Part shown: positions 1-7,843 of the stretch, piece by piece
How positions within the stretch are numbered: the stretch's first letter is position 1
How the letters are laid out: every line of letters starts with the position of its first letter
NCBI GenBank assembly: GCA_045222295.1
Contig: JBGUXP010000019.1
Coordinates: 53,110-117,109, forward strand
Source: Colimorpha sp045222295
GTDB lineage: Bacteria; Bacteroidota; Bacteroidia; Bacteroidales; P3
Length of the DNA: 64,000 nucleotides
Reading direction: 5' to 3'
Made by a program: the position numbers and the translations under genes
The notes under the pieces: generated by a model
Database searches by the model: none
Told to the model about the DNA's origin: nothing
Seen by the model: the letters and a program-made list of their open reading frames with translations, nothing else

Positions 1-1603
1 CGCGCCGGGTGATATAATGCTCGATTTTGTTCACCAGGAGCTTTGCTTCCGCGGTATCTTTGGCTGGTAGGCGACCCACGCTCACCTCTAGTGTTTCGGA
101 AGAGGTGCCGCGGCCAGAGGGTGACAGATATCCTAGCATGTCGTCGCTGGCGAAGGAACTGCCTTCGCTGTCAAACGACCATGGAGTCTCGTAGGTCACT
201 ATCGTCGGTAGGGTGCCTCCCAAATAGTTGCGGTTGTCGTAGGTCCCTTTGCCAAATAGTTGCAGGTAGAGCGGCGGATGTGCCTCATGACGGCTTTTCA
301 TGTCGCGCAGGAAGGAACGAATGGCCATCGGGTCCTGCTTGCCCGAGGAGTATTCGTTGTATACCTGTTCGTCGGTGACCACGAGCACGCTCATCCCGTC
401 AAATAGTTCGTGTAGTCCTGCCAGGCGTGTGGCTTGCTCAAGGAAGTCCTTGTGGGTCACCACCACCAGGTCGGCTTCGGCGCAGGCGTGGAGGTCTTGT
501 GGTTCAATCTTTTTAATGGAGGATGGCGTGAGGTAGGAGTAGCCGTCGAAGACCACATAGCGGCGTGCCATGGACGTGTTGTCGGTCCAGCTGTTATTGC
601 TTACCGCCATTTCGCGCTCGGCTCCCGCCGTAGTGACTTCCCATACACGGCTCTCACCCAGTCCTGACATTTGGAAGCGCACGGCATTGCCCAGATGCTG
701 GTCGTTGCGTACGATTGTCTGTCCGCCGCCGTAGGTCAGCGATGCATGGGCCGTGAGTTCGATGTAGTCCAGATAGCCGAAGCCTGCATTGTCAACGGGG
801 TTGAATGTCAGGGTGAAAGTGTAACTTTGAGAGGAAGTACTCAGGAGGTCATTTACTTCGCGCCAGGGATTGCTCGAGGAGGTTGTCTCTTGACGGTTGA
901 ATCCGTTTGTGCTCAGCGTGAAGGTGGCTTGTGATGTCGAGGTGCTCGCCACTGCGTAGTGAAGTGTCACGTCAGTGATGCCAGTGCCTGCCAGTCTCAC
1001 TTCGAAGTTCCGTTGCGTCTGTACCGAGCTTAACTTTTCGCCCAGCCAGGTTTGGCCGCTTCCCAGTAGGTTTACCAAGTTGTTCTCGTGGTGCGCCACC
1101 ATCGTGTGGGTGGTTAGCGTTGTGTCGGTCTCTACCTCCGGAGCTGTCGCTATGCGCACATGCTCAGGACTGTTGGTGGTTAGGTAGTAACAGTTTTCGT
1201 TAGCATAGGCGTGGGTTGCGAATATCCAGCGGCCCATGGTGTTGTCGTATACCCAGCGGTCCGATCCTTCGCCGAAAAAGAGCAACTCGTCGTCCGAATC
1301 AAAGAGCCCATTGTTATTGTGGTCGATGATGTCTATGGGTATCGGCTTCAGGATGTTGGTGGGGGTCTCGTTATTGCGGGTCGACAGCATGGCGCCGTTG
1401 GCGCCATAGACACCCAGGCTGTCGATGGCTACGTCTTGCAGCGCCGGAATGTCACGCGTTGTGAGGCTGTATACGCCTTCCTCGTTAACACTCACTTTCC
1501 ACCAGTGGCCGCTGCTCAATACTGAACTGTATTGACCCATCGCCACACAGCTCAATCCCAGCAACAAAGTCAAAATGTTTATGCCTCTAAAGAAATGTTT
1601 CAT
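1..1603 (-). CDS. porU: PorU-like type IX secretion C25-family protease (3' end beyond window)
   Basis: The minus strand is open from an ATG at 1603 to the window edge, about 534 codons, with no stop. It begins with a signal peptide (MKHFFRGINILTLLLGLSC, cleavage near AMGQ) and continues with the N-terminal region typical of PorU: SGHWWKVSV, EEGVYSLT, a hydrated DHNNNGLFDSDDELLFFG loop, and a start of the gingipain-like C25 domain (HKDFLEQATRLAGLHE, YLQLFGKGTYDNRNY, SVGRLPAKD). PorU is the outer-surface sortase that removes C-terminal signals from T9SS cargo and couples them to A-LPS. The expected catalytic Cys/His segment would lie beyond the left edge. The T9SS-sorted protein at 18.8 kb is consistent with a working system in this organism. 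Family assignment rests on recognition by eye. Confidence 0.85.
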   Translation of the reverse strand, partial: MKHFFRGINILTLLLGLSCVAMGQYSSVLSSGHWWKVSVNEEGVYSLTTRDIPALQDVAIDSLGVYGANGAMLSTRNNETPTNILKPIPIDIIDHNNNGLFDSDDELLFFGEGSDRWVYDNTMGRWIFATHAYANENCYYLTTNSPEHVRIATAPEVETDTTLTTHTMVAHHENNLVNLLGSGQTWLGEKLSSVQTQRNFEVRLAGTGITDVTLHYAVASTSTSQATFTLSTNGFNRQETTSSSNPWREVNDLLSTSSQSYTFTLTFNPVDNAGFGYLDYIELTAHASLTYGGGQTIVRNDQHLGNAVRFQMSGLGESRVWEVTTAGAEREMAVSNNSWTDNTSMARRYVVFDGYSYLTPSSIKKIEPQDLHACAEADLVVVTHKDFLEQATRLAGLHELFDGMSVLVVTDEQVYNEYSSGKQDPMAIRSFLRDMKSRHEAHPPLYLQLFGKGTYDNRNYLGGTLPTIVTYETPWSFDSEGSSFASDDMLGYLSPSGRGTSSETLEVSVGRLPAKDTAEAKLLVNKIEHYITRR

Positions 1604-1944
1604 TTCCTCGTTTATCTTTCAGATATTTTCTATTAAAAAAACGTCCTTTTTATTATTTTATTGTATTCAATTGTAATAAAAAAATTCACTGCTGTCACGT
1701 ACTTGCGAGTGAGCAGTCCCGGAAAGGAACGACAACAGGAAAACAAAAAGCATTATTATGCTTTGAAACAATACTTTCACAACAAATTGTTTTTTAAGTT
1801 AATTAATAAGGTTGTTCAACAAGTATTGTTTTTCTCGATAAGCGTATGTGTTTTTGCTGGATTTTGTTATTAACGAGGTCTTTCCCATTATATTGTCTTT
1901 GAAGGGATTTTTTTTTGACCCAAAAAGGTGTCAATATCTTGTCG

Positions 1945-2029
1945 TCTCCCTGTTAACTCCTACAGTGGTAGGAGTTTGGTAGGAGATGGGTAGGAGTTGG
2001 GAAAGAGATGATAAGGAGTTGGTGTTAAG
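1945..2029 (+). repeat. Dispersed intergenic repeat, copy 1 (taggag family)
   Basis: This stretch is built from near-tandem TAGGAGTTGG-like units and contains a perfect 9-bp inverted repeat (1955-1963 and 1968-1976, loop AGTG). The reverse complement of 27090-27167 matches it unit for unit, so the two are copies of one dispersed element. The rest of the 589-bp gene-free gap (1604-2192) holds AT-rich sequence, the tRNA promoter and no convincing reading frame. Confidence 0.6.
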
Positions 2030-2073
2030 AATCAAGTATTTATGGATGTGGTTTGACAAAAAAGTTTAACAAT

Positions 2074-2104
2074 TTTGTTGATTTTTGCGAAAGTCGTATT
2101 TTTG
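2074..2104 (+). promoter_or_regulatory. Consensus Bacteroides-type promoter of tRNA-Arg
   Basis: TTTG at 2074-2077 is followed after exactly 19 bp by TATTTTTG at 2097-2104, a full match to TTTG-N19-TAnnTTTG. Transcription should start near 2108, about 85 nt before the mature tRNA, and would run into the CPBP protease gene. Confidence 0.8.
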
Positions 2105-2192
2105 CAGCCCGCAACTGGTGAAAAAAAAATTTAGCATTGCACAATAATATTTGTTGTTGGCAGTTATTATAGCGTTTTTGAAAAAGAGACTT

Positions 2193-2266
2193 GGCCCCGT
2201 AGTTCAGCTGAATAGAACGTCGGATTCCGGTTCCGAAAGTCGTGGGTTTGAATCCCGCCGGGGTCA
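2193..2266 (+). tRNA. tRNA-Arg (anticodon CCG)
   Basis: A 74-nt cloverleaf folds fully: acceptor GGCCCCG/CGGGGTC (one G-T pair), D-stem GTTC/GAAC, anticodon stem TCGGA/TCCGA around loop TTCCGGT (anticodon CCG), variable AAGTC, T-stem GTGGG/CCCGC with loop TTTGAAT, discriminator A at 2266. CCA is not encoded, as in many Bacteroidota. The ATG of the next gene lies only 3 nt after the discriminator base. Confidence 0.95.
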
Positions 2267-2269
2267 CGA

Positions 2270-3127
2270 ATGACAAGATTTACTCATCCCTTTATGCATT
2301 TATTAATGCTAGCGATGTTGTCGCTGGCATTTTTTGTTTTGTTGGGTGTCTTGGGTGTTGTTTTGGGCGTTGCCGACGGGCGGGAGTCCGGTGCCGAGAG
2401 TTTTTTTCTTGTTTGGAATTCTGTTTCTCAGGTAATGATATTCGGCCTGCCGGCACTTATTGTCTCCGCTAGGTATTTTCGTGGACAACAGCGCGATTTT
2501 CTGAAACTTGATTTTTGCGGTCACCGATGGCTATTGGCTATGGCAGGGGTTGCGGTAATGTTGCTTCTGGTTCCCCTGACCGAATGGCTGACGGTGTGGA
2601 ACGACAGTTGGCATTGGTCGGGAGTTTGGGAGGCTGTCGAGCGCGAGCTGCGCAGGGTGGGGGAGGAGTCGCAGGAGGTCATGTCAAGGATTCTTGAGAA
2701 AGAGAGCCTGCCGATGAATCTCTTGTGTGTGGCTTTGATTCCCGCTCTCTGCGAGGAACTCTTCTTCCGCGCCGGCATACAAAACCTATTGCAGCGGTGG
2801 TTTAAGAGCCCCCATGCCGCCGTATGGGTCACCGCGGCTGTTTTCAGTCTGGCCCACGGCGAGCTCTTTGCCTTCCTGCCTCGTTTCCTGCTGGGCGCTC
2901 TGCTAGGATACTTGTATGTGGGTGGGAAATCTTTGGCTGTTAATATTGTGGCTCATTTTGTCAACAATGCAATGGTGGTGCTGTTCTTTTGGATGGCACC
3001 CTCCTTGTCGGGCATCGATCCTGCAGCACCGCTCGGCTTTGGTTGGGCCATTACTTTGGTCTGTTCAGTGGCTGCCGTGATGCTCTTTGCCGTGACTTTT
3101 GGTAAAGGGTTAAAAATTAGTAATTAG
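2270..3127 (+). CDS. CPBP (CAAX/Abi) family intramembrane glutamic protease
   Basis: The 285-residue protein has several hydrophobic segments and the motifs of the CPBP/Abi membrane protease family: EELFFR (Glu162, Glu163, Arg167), FSLAHGELF (His196) and HFVNN (His229). These form the intramembrane active site. Family members cleave membrane-bound substrates, and some give self-immunity to bacteriocins; the substrate here is unknown. The start is placed at 2270, directly after the tRNA 3' end; Met9 (2294) is a possible alternative. No separate promoter is visible, so the gene is probably transcribed from the tRNA promoter and released by tRNA 3' processing. Confidence 0.85.
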   Translation: MTRFTHPFMHLLMLAMLSLAFFVLLGVLGVVLGVADGRESGAESFFLVWNSVSQVMIFGLPALIVSARYFRGQQRDFLKLDFCGHRWLLAMAGVAVMLLLVPLTEWLTVWNDSWHWSGVWEAVERELRRVGEESQEVMSRILEKESLPMNLLCVALIPALCEELFFRAGIQNLLQRWFKSPHAAVWVTAAVFSLAHGELFAFLPRFLLGALLGYLYVGGKSLAVNIVAHFVNNAMVVLFFWMAPSLSGIDPAAPLGFGWAITLVCSVAAVMLFAVTFGKGLKISN

Positions 3128-3281
3128 AGAACTGCAAGCGTCTCTTTTTTCGGCCTTTTGTCCTTCTTCTGCAAAATATTCCGAGAAACAAATATTATTG
3201 ATATACAATTAGTTGTATTGTTAAAAATGTTAAAAAATCGTTCTTGTGGAAAAAAATATTCTCCGTTTGAAAAAAAAGTAG

Positions 3282-3289
3282 TATTTTTG
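3282..3289 (+). promoter_or_regulatory. Promoter -7 box for the HU gene
   Basis: TATTTTTG at 3282-3289 followed by C matches TAnnTTTG. It lies in an A-rich gap 60 bp before the HU start codon. A -33 TTTG at the ideal spacing is not evident. Confidence 0.6.
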
Positions 3290-3349
3290 CACTCCGATTT
3301 TGATTGAAAAACAAGATAGTAAAGATTAACAAAAAAATAATTTAGTAAA

Positions 3350-3634
3350 ATGACAAAGGCAGAAATCGTAGCTGAAATAGCTCAGAAAACCGGAATCGAG
3401 AAAGTCGCCATCCAGGCCACTGTCGAGGAGTTCATGACTGTGATCAAGGAGAGTCTCTCTGAAGGTGAGAACGTGTACCTGCGTGGTTTCGGCAGCTTCA
3501 TCGTTAAAAAACGTGCTGAGAAGACTGGCCGCAACATCAGCAAGAACACCACTATCATTATCCCCGCTCACAACATCCCCGCTTTCAAGCCCGCCAAGAC
3601 TTTCATGCAGGATGTGAAAAAGAAAGTTAAATAA
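3350..3634 (+). CDS. HU/IHF family DNA-binding protein
   Basis: The 94-residue protein has the length and motifs of bacterial HU/IHF proteins: N-terminal helices (MTKAEIVAEIAQKTG), the GFGSF turn, and the DNA-binding arm with the conserved KNTTIIIPAHNIPAFKPAK segment including the NIPAFKP signature. It bends and compacts chromosomal DNA and may assist recombination or repression. It has its own promoter and a short distance (17 nt) to the following 29-codon ribosomal peptide gene, suggesting co-transcription up to the terminator at 3782-3828. Confidence 0.93.
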   Translation: MTKAEIVAEIAQKTGIEKVAIQATVEEFMTVIKESLSEGENVYLRGFGSFIVKKRAEKTGRNISKNTTIIIPAHNIPAFKPAKTFMQDVKKKVK

Positions 3635-3651
3635 TACATAATCTTAGAGCT

Positions 3652-3741
3652 ATGCCTAACGGAAAAAAGCACAAACGTCACAAAATGTCTACGCACAAGC
3701 GCAAAAAACGCCTGCGTAAGAACAGACATAAGAAGAAATAA
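3652..3741 (+). CDS. 29-residue AURKAIP1/COX24-type (bS22/mS38-like) basic ribosomal peptide
   Basis: The frame encodes MPNGKKHKRHKMSTHKRK and continues to ...KNRHKKK, 29 residues with more than half Lys, Arg or His. This matches the tiny basic proteins annotated in Bacteroidota as AURKAIP1/COX24-domain proteins, relatives of mitochondrial mS38 and mycobacterial bS22, which bind 16S rRNA near the decoding centre. It sits 17 nt after HU and before a strong terminator. It is short enough to be missed by automatic gene calling. Confidence 0.8.
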   Translation: MPNGKKHKRHKMSTHKRKKRLRKNRHKKK

Positions 3742-3781
3742 CGATACCTTTAGAAGGTAATTTCTTCTTAATTCTAAAACT

Positions 3782-3828
3782 AAAACAAATTACACACCAT
3801 CCGTCAGGGATGGTATGTAATTTGTTTT
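3782..3828 (+). terminator. Rho-independent terminator after HU/bS22-like genes
   Basis: A 20-bp stem with one mismatch (3783-3802 against 3808-3827) encloses a 5-nt loop and ends in a T-rich 3' arm (TTTGTTTTGT). It closes the HU operon. Confidence 0.75.
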
Positions 3829-3871
3829 GTATATGTTACCGAACGCGATAGTTATTAATATTAATTGAATT

Positions 3872-5425
3872 TTGGATAAAGAACTAGTTATATCATCTGG
3901 CGCCGAGGGTGTGCAAATTGCCCTGATGGAGGACAAACGGCTGGTGGAACTCCATAAAGAGATGTCTGCTGGTCAGTATGCCGTTGGCGACATCTTCTTC
4001 GGTAAGGTGAAGAAGATTATGCAGGGCCTCAATGCCGCCTTTGTTGATTTGGGCGGAGACAAGGAGGGTTTTATGCACTATCTCGACCTTGGTCCCGACT
4101 ACAAATCTGTCGACAAATATCTGCGCCTCTCCATGAACGGCGATGCTTCGGCCGCCACTCTAAATAATTTCAAGATTGAGCCTATCCTTGAGAAGGTGGG
4201 TAATTTGGGTGATGTGCTCAAGGTGGGACAGCCAGTACTAGTGCAGGTGACTAAGGAGCCCATCTCCACCAAAGGTCCCAAGGTGACGGGCGATATCAGT
4301 ATCGCCGGTCGTTATCTAGTCCTCACCCCATTCTGCAATAAAGTCTCCATCTCGCAAAAGATAAAAAAGAACGACGAGCGTAGCCGTCTGCGTCGTCTGA
4401 TGCAAAGCATCCGTCCCCAGAATTTCGGTGTCATCGTGCGCACTGTGGCCGAGGGCCGTACCGTGGCTGAACTTGATGCCGACTTGCACCATCTCATGGA
4501 TTGCTGGGCTAAGATGACCGAGAAACTCAAGCGCGTCAACGCCCCTGCAAAAGTACATGCCGAACTCAACACTACAACGGCGTTGTTGCGTGATGTGCTC
4601 ACCGATGACTTTGCTACAATTTATGTTGACAATGCCGACCTTTATGGCGAGGTGCGTCAGTTCCTCAAAGACATTGAGCCCGGCAAGGAAGACATTGTGA
4701 AGCACTACAAGATGGAGACCCCTATCTTCGATCAGTTTGGCATCTCACGCGACATACGGCGCGCTTTCGGCAAGATTGTTACCATTCGCTCGGGTGTTTA
4801 TCTCTACATAGAACACACTGAGGCTATGCATGTCATTGACGTTAATAGTGGTAATCACATTAAGGCTGGTACTGGCCAGGAGGATACCGCCTTGCAGGTG
4901 AATATCGAGAGCGCCAAGGAGATAGCCCGCCAGCTGAGACTCAGGGATATGGGCGGTATTGTCATCGTTGACTTTGTGGACATGAACAAGGCTGAGAACC
5001 GCAAGAAACTTTTCGATGTGATGACCGAGGAAATGAAGCGAGACAAGGCTCGTCACACTATTTTGCCGCTTAGCAAGTTTGGCCTGATGCAAATTACGCG
5101 TCAGCGCGTGCGTCCCGCCATGGAGGTCGACGTTCAGGAGAAGTGCCCCTTCTGTGATGGTACTGGTACCATCAAATCGAGCCTCGTGGTGGTCGACGAG
5201 ATTGAGTCGAGCCTCAAATATCTCCTCACCTCGTCGAATGAGAAGCGATTGACTCTGGTTACGCATCCGTACATCCACGCCTACCTCACCAAGGGATGGC
5301 TAAAGAGTCTCAAGTCGCAGTGGAAACGCAAGTACCATGTGAGGCTCAAGGTGAAGGCTTCGGAACAATATAGCCTGTTGGATTTCAAATTCTTTCATGC
5401 CAATGGTGATGAGATACAAATGTAG
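3872..5425 (+). CDS. rng: Ribonuclease G/E family endoribonuclease
   Basis: The 517-residue protein carries the RNase E/G fold: an N-terminal S1-like region (VGDIFFGKVKKIMQGLNAAFVDLGGDKEGF), the DNase I-like catalytic site with DVNSG and IVDFVDM aspartates that bind Mg2+, and the zinc-link motif CPFCDGTG that joins protomers. RNase G cleaves single-stranded 5'-monophosphorylated RNA and matures 16S rRNA. The only start that keeps the conserved N-terminus (DKELVISSGAEGVQIAL) is a TTG at 3872. It lacks the long C-terminal scaffold of E. coli RNase E. The GH25 gene begins inside its last codons. Confidence 0.92.
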   Translation: MDKELVISSGAEGVQIALMEDKRLVELHKEMSAGQYAVGDIFFGKVKKIMQGLNAAFVDLGGDKEGFMHYLDLGPDYKSVDKYLRLSMNGDASAATLNNFKIEPILEKVGNLGDVLKVGQPVLVQVTKEPISTKGPKVTGDISIAGRYLVLTPFCNKVSISQKIKKNDERSRLRRLMQSIRPQNFGVIVRTVAEGRTVAELDADLHHLMDCWAKMTEKLKRVNAPAKVHAELNTTTALLRDVLTDDFATIYVDNADLYGEVRQFLKDIEPGKEDIVKHYKMETPIFDQFGISRDIRRAFGKIVTIRSGVYLYIEHTEAMHVIDVNSGNHIKAGTGQEDTALQVNIESAKEIARQLRLRDMGGIVIVDFVDMNKAENRKKLFDVMTEEMKRDKARHTILPLSKFGLMQITRQRVRPAMEVDVQEKCPFCDGTGTIKSSLVVVDEIESSLKYLLTSSNEKRLTLVTHPYIHAYLTKGWLKSLKSQWKRKYHVRLKVKASEQYSLLDFKFFHANGDEIQM

Positions 5426-6128
5426 CCTGTTGGCATTGATAATGTGTTTGTGTGCTCTGGGAGTACAAGCCCAGACTCGTGGTATTGATGTGTCGAAGTT
5501 CCAAGGCAAGATCAACTGGACCAAGGTGGTTAAGGACAAGACCATTAAGTTTGTCTATATCAAAGCCACAGAGGGAACATCAATTCAGGATCCCTATTTT
5601 AAGACCAACATCGCAGCGGCCAAGAAGGCCGGACTTCTGGTGGGAAGTTACCATCTTTATAGCAGTAAGACAACAGCTTATCAGCAGTTTGCCAATTTTA
5701 AGAAGATGGTTAAGAAGAGCGATCAGGACCTCATCCCGGTGCTTGATATTGAGGGACACCATTCGGGACGTCTCTGTATGGAGCGTGTGGATAAATTGTT
5801 GGAACTGATGGAAAAAGAGTATGGAGTGAAACCCATGATTTATACCAGTGAGAAGGTCTATAAATTGCATTTCTCCGGTAAGAAATACCGCAATTACCAC
5901 ATCTTTATCGCCAACTACCGCCGTACGCCAACGGTGCGCTATACCCTCTGGCAGTATACCGAGACTGGCCATCTCAGCGGTATCAGCGGTTGTGTGGACT
6001 TCAGCAAATTCAATCGCACCCATGGTCTCAGCGACATCAAGATGCCGAAGAAGAAGTCTGCCGACAAAACCTCCGAGATTAAGCAGGCTGCCGATAGTAC
6101 TGCTGTGACTGATAGTACCAAGAAATAA
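5409..6128 (+). CDS. Secreted GH25 lysozyme (muramidase)
   Basis: After a signal peptide (MRYKCSLLALIMCLCALG, cleavage at QAQ) the protein has GH25 hallmarks: GIDVSKFQGKINW, FVYIKATEGTSIQDPYF, GSYHLYSSKT, the acidic LIPVLDIEGH motif with catalytic Asp/Glu, and LWQYTETGHLSGISGCVDFSKF. GH25 enzymes hydrolyse beta-1,4 bonds of peptidoglycan. The lysine-rich tail after residue 215 is low complexity. ATG 5409 gives the cleanest signal peptide; ATGs at 5397 and 5403 are in frame upstream and all overlap the 3' end of rng, implying translational coupling. Confidence 0.9.
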   Translation: MRYKCSLLALIMCLCALGVQAQTRGIDVSKFQGKINWTKVVKDKTIKFVYIKATEGTSIQDPYFKTNIAAAKKAGLLVGSYHLYSSKTTAYQQFANFKKMVKKSDQDLIPVLDIEGHHSGRLCMERVDKLLELMEKEYGVKPMIYTSEKVYKLHFSGKKYRNYHIFIANYRRTPTVRYTLWQYTETGHLSGISGCVDFSKFNRTHGLSDIKMPKKKSADKTSEIKQAADSTAVTDSTKK

Positions 6129-6146
6129 GTTTTTAAGTCGTTCATG

Positions 6147-6180
6147 CGATATGGCAAAAAAATATTTTGCCATATCGTTT
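6147..6180 (+). terminator. Terminator after the GH25 gene
   Basis: A perfect 13-bp stem (6147-6159 and 6165-6177) with loop AAATA is followed by TTT. It may also overlap the -33 region of the kamD promoter. Confidence 0.65.
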
Positions 6181-6188
6181 ACTTTTTG

Positions 6189-6196
6189 TATTTTTG
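6189..6196 (+). promoter_or_regulatory. Promoter -7 box of the kamDE operon
   Basis: TATTTTTG at 6189-6196, followed by CAG, fits TAnnTTTG; the predicted leader before kamD is about 45 nt. A TTTTG run at 6165-6169 lies roughly 19-20 bp upstream, inside the terminator stem. No cobalamin riboswitch is recognisable in this short gap. Confidence 0.65.
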
Positions 6197-6244
6197 CAGT
6201 TCCAATTATAGTATAAAAACAATAAACAAACAATACTGACAACA

Positions 6245-7801
6245 ATGCAAAAAAGTAAAGTAGGACTTGATTTTGTGGAGGTTGAGCACGCTCGTTCGGT
6301 AGCTAAGAAGATTGCCGGACAGGTGCAGGATTTCGTCGAAGACTACACCACGGTGGCTGTGGAGCGCACGTTGTGCCGCTTCCTGGGTATCGATGGTATT
6401 GACGCCAACGAGGTGCCGATGCCCAATGTGGTGGTTGAGGAACTGAAGAGCAAAGGTGTGCTCGGCGAAGGTGCCATGTTCTATGTCGGCAATGCCATGG
6501 TGGAGACCGGCAAGAACCCGCAGGAGATTGCCGAGGCCATCGCCGCCGGCACGCTCGACATCACCAAACTGCCCGTCCACAGCAAAGCAGACATTGACAA
6601 GGCCCTGGAGCCCGTAATCAACGCAACCATCGAGAAGGTGCGTGGCAACCGTCTGCGCCGCGAGAAATACATCGAGACGATAGGTGAGGGCAGCAAGCCC
6701 TACCTCTATATCATCGTGGCTACCGGTAACATCTATGAGGACGTCGTGCAAGCACAGGCTGGTGCCCGTCAGGGAGCTGACATCATTGCTGTGATTCGCA
6801 CCACGGGTCAGTCTCTGCTCGACTATGTGCCTTACGGCGCCACTACTGAAGGTTTTGGTGGTACCTTCGCCACTCAGGAGAACTTCCGCATCATGCGCAA
6901 GGCTCTCGACGAGGTAGGCGAGGAGGTGGGGCGTTACATCCGCCTCTGCAACTACTGCTCGGGTCTCTGCATGCCGGAAATCGCCGCCATGGGTGCACTC
7001 GAAGGTCTCGACGTGATGCTCAACGATGCCCTTTACGGCATCCTCTTCCGCGATATCAATATGCAGCGCACGCTGATTGACCAGTATATGAGCCGTATCA
7101 TCAACGGCTTCGCAGGCGTCATCATCAACACTGGCGAGGACAACTACTTGACCACTGCCGACGCCTACGAGGAGGCACACACCGTGTTGGCTTCCGACCT
7201 CATCAACGAGCAGCTGGCTCTGATGGCCGGCCTGCCCGAGGAGCAGATGGGTCTTGGTCACGCCTTCGAAATGGACCCGATGCTGGAGAACGGATTCCTC
7301 TACGAGCTGGCTCAGGCACAGATGATACGTGAGATATTCCCCAAGGCTCCGCTGAAGTACATGCCCCCGACGAAGTTCATGACCGGTAACATCTTCCGTG
7401 GCCACATACAGGACGCTCTGTTCAACGTCATCGGCCAGTGGACGCACCAGGGGCTGCAGCTGCTGGGTATGCCCACCGAGGCTATCCACACCCCCTTTAT
7501 GAGCGACCGTTACCTCTCTATCGAGAATGCCAAGTATATCTTCAATAACATGAAGGATATCGGCGAAGAGGTTGAGTTCAAGGAAGGCGGCATTATCAAG
7601 AGCCGTGCGCAGGAAGTATTGCACAACGCCACGCACCTGCTGGAGACCATGGAGAGCGAAGGCCTCTTCACCGCGCTGGAGAAGGGTATCTTCGCCAATG
7701 TGAAACGCCCGAAGACTGGCGGCAAGGGCCTCGACGGTGTCACCCTCAAGGGTGAGCACTACTTTAACCCGTTTGTTGAACTTATGAAAGGTAAGAAGTA
7801 A
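6245..7801 (+). CDS. kamD: D-lysine 5,6-aminomutase alpha subunit
   Basis: The 518-residue protein is a full-length KamD: FVEVEHARSVAKKIA at the N-terminus, the TIM-barrel core with YIIVATGNIYEDVVQAQAGARQGAD, VPYGATTEGFGGT, LCNYCSGLCMPEIAAMGA and GQWTHQGLQLLGMPTEAIHTP. With KamE it forms the adenosylcobalamin- and PLP-dependent mutase that moves the terminal amino group of D-lysine (or beta-lysine) to C5, an early step in lysine fermentation to acetate and butyrate. It is first in an operon with kamE and a CoA-transferase subunit, separated from kamE by 42 bp containing a small hairpin (TGTCGG/CCGACA). Confidence 0.95.
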   Translation: MQKSKVGLDFVEVEHARSVAKKIAGQVQDFVEDYTTVAVERTLCRFLGIDGIDANEVPMPNVVVEELKSKGVLGEGAMFYVGNAMVETGKNPQEIAEAIAAGTLDITKLPVHSKADIDKALEPVINATIEKVRGNRLRREKYIETIGEGSKPYLYIIVATGNIYEDVVQAQAGARQGADIIAVIRTTGQSLLDYVPYGATTEGFGGTFATQENFRIMRKALDEVGEEVGRYIRLCNYCSGLCMPEIAAMGALEGLDVMLNDALYGILFRDINMQRTLIDQYMSRIINGFAGVIINTGEDNYLTTADAYEEAHTVLASDLINEQLALMAGLPEEQMGLGHAFEMDPMLENGFLYELAQAQMIREIFPKAPLKYMPPTKFMTGNIFRGHIQDALFNVIGQWTHQGLQLLGMPTEAIHTPFMSDRYLSIENAKYIFNNMKDIGEEVEFKEGGIIKSRAQEVLHNATHLLETMESEGLFTALEKGIFANVKRPKTGGKGLDGVTLKGEHYFNPFVELMKGKK

Positions 7802-7843
7802 GTGTCGGCTCTGCCGACAACTATTTCACAAAAAAGAAATAAT

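Noticed and set aside
43..1525. Several plus-strand frames at the left edge
   Set aside because: All lie opposite the porU-like gene and show no family features.
1661..1873. Possible 70-codon gene in the gap before tRNA-Arg
   Set aside because: AT-rich, Lys/Phe-heavy, no promoter or family resemblance.
6129..6244. Cobalamin riboswitch upstream of B12-dependent kamDE
   Set aside because: The gap is short and holds a terminator and promoter; no B12-box-like sequence is seen.
6206..7759. Long minus-strand reading frame opposite kamD (517 codons)
   Set aside because: It mirrors a clearly recognisable kamD gene and encodes no known motif; codon bias of the plus-strand gene keeps the opposite frame open. 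The same holds for long frames opposite the fused dehydrogenase (21849-23555) and the Fe-S/YitT genes (38019-39926).
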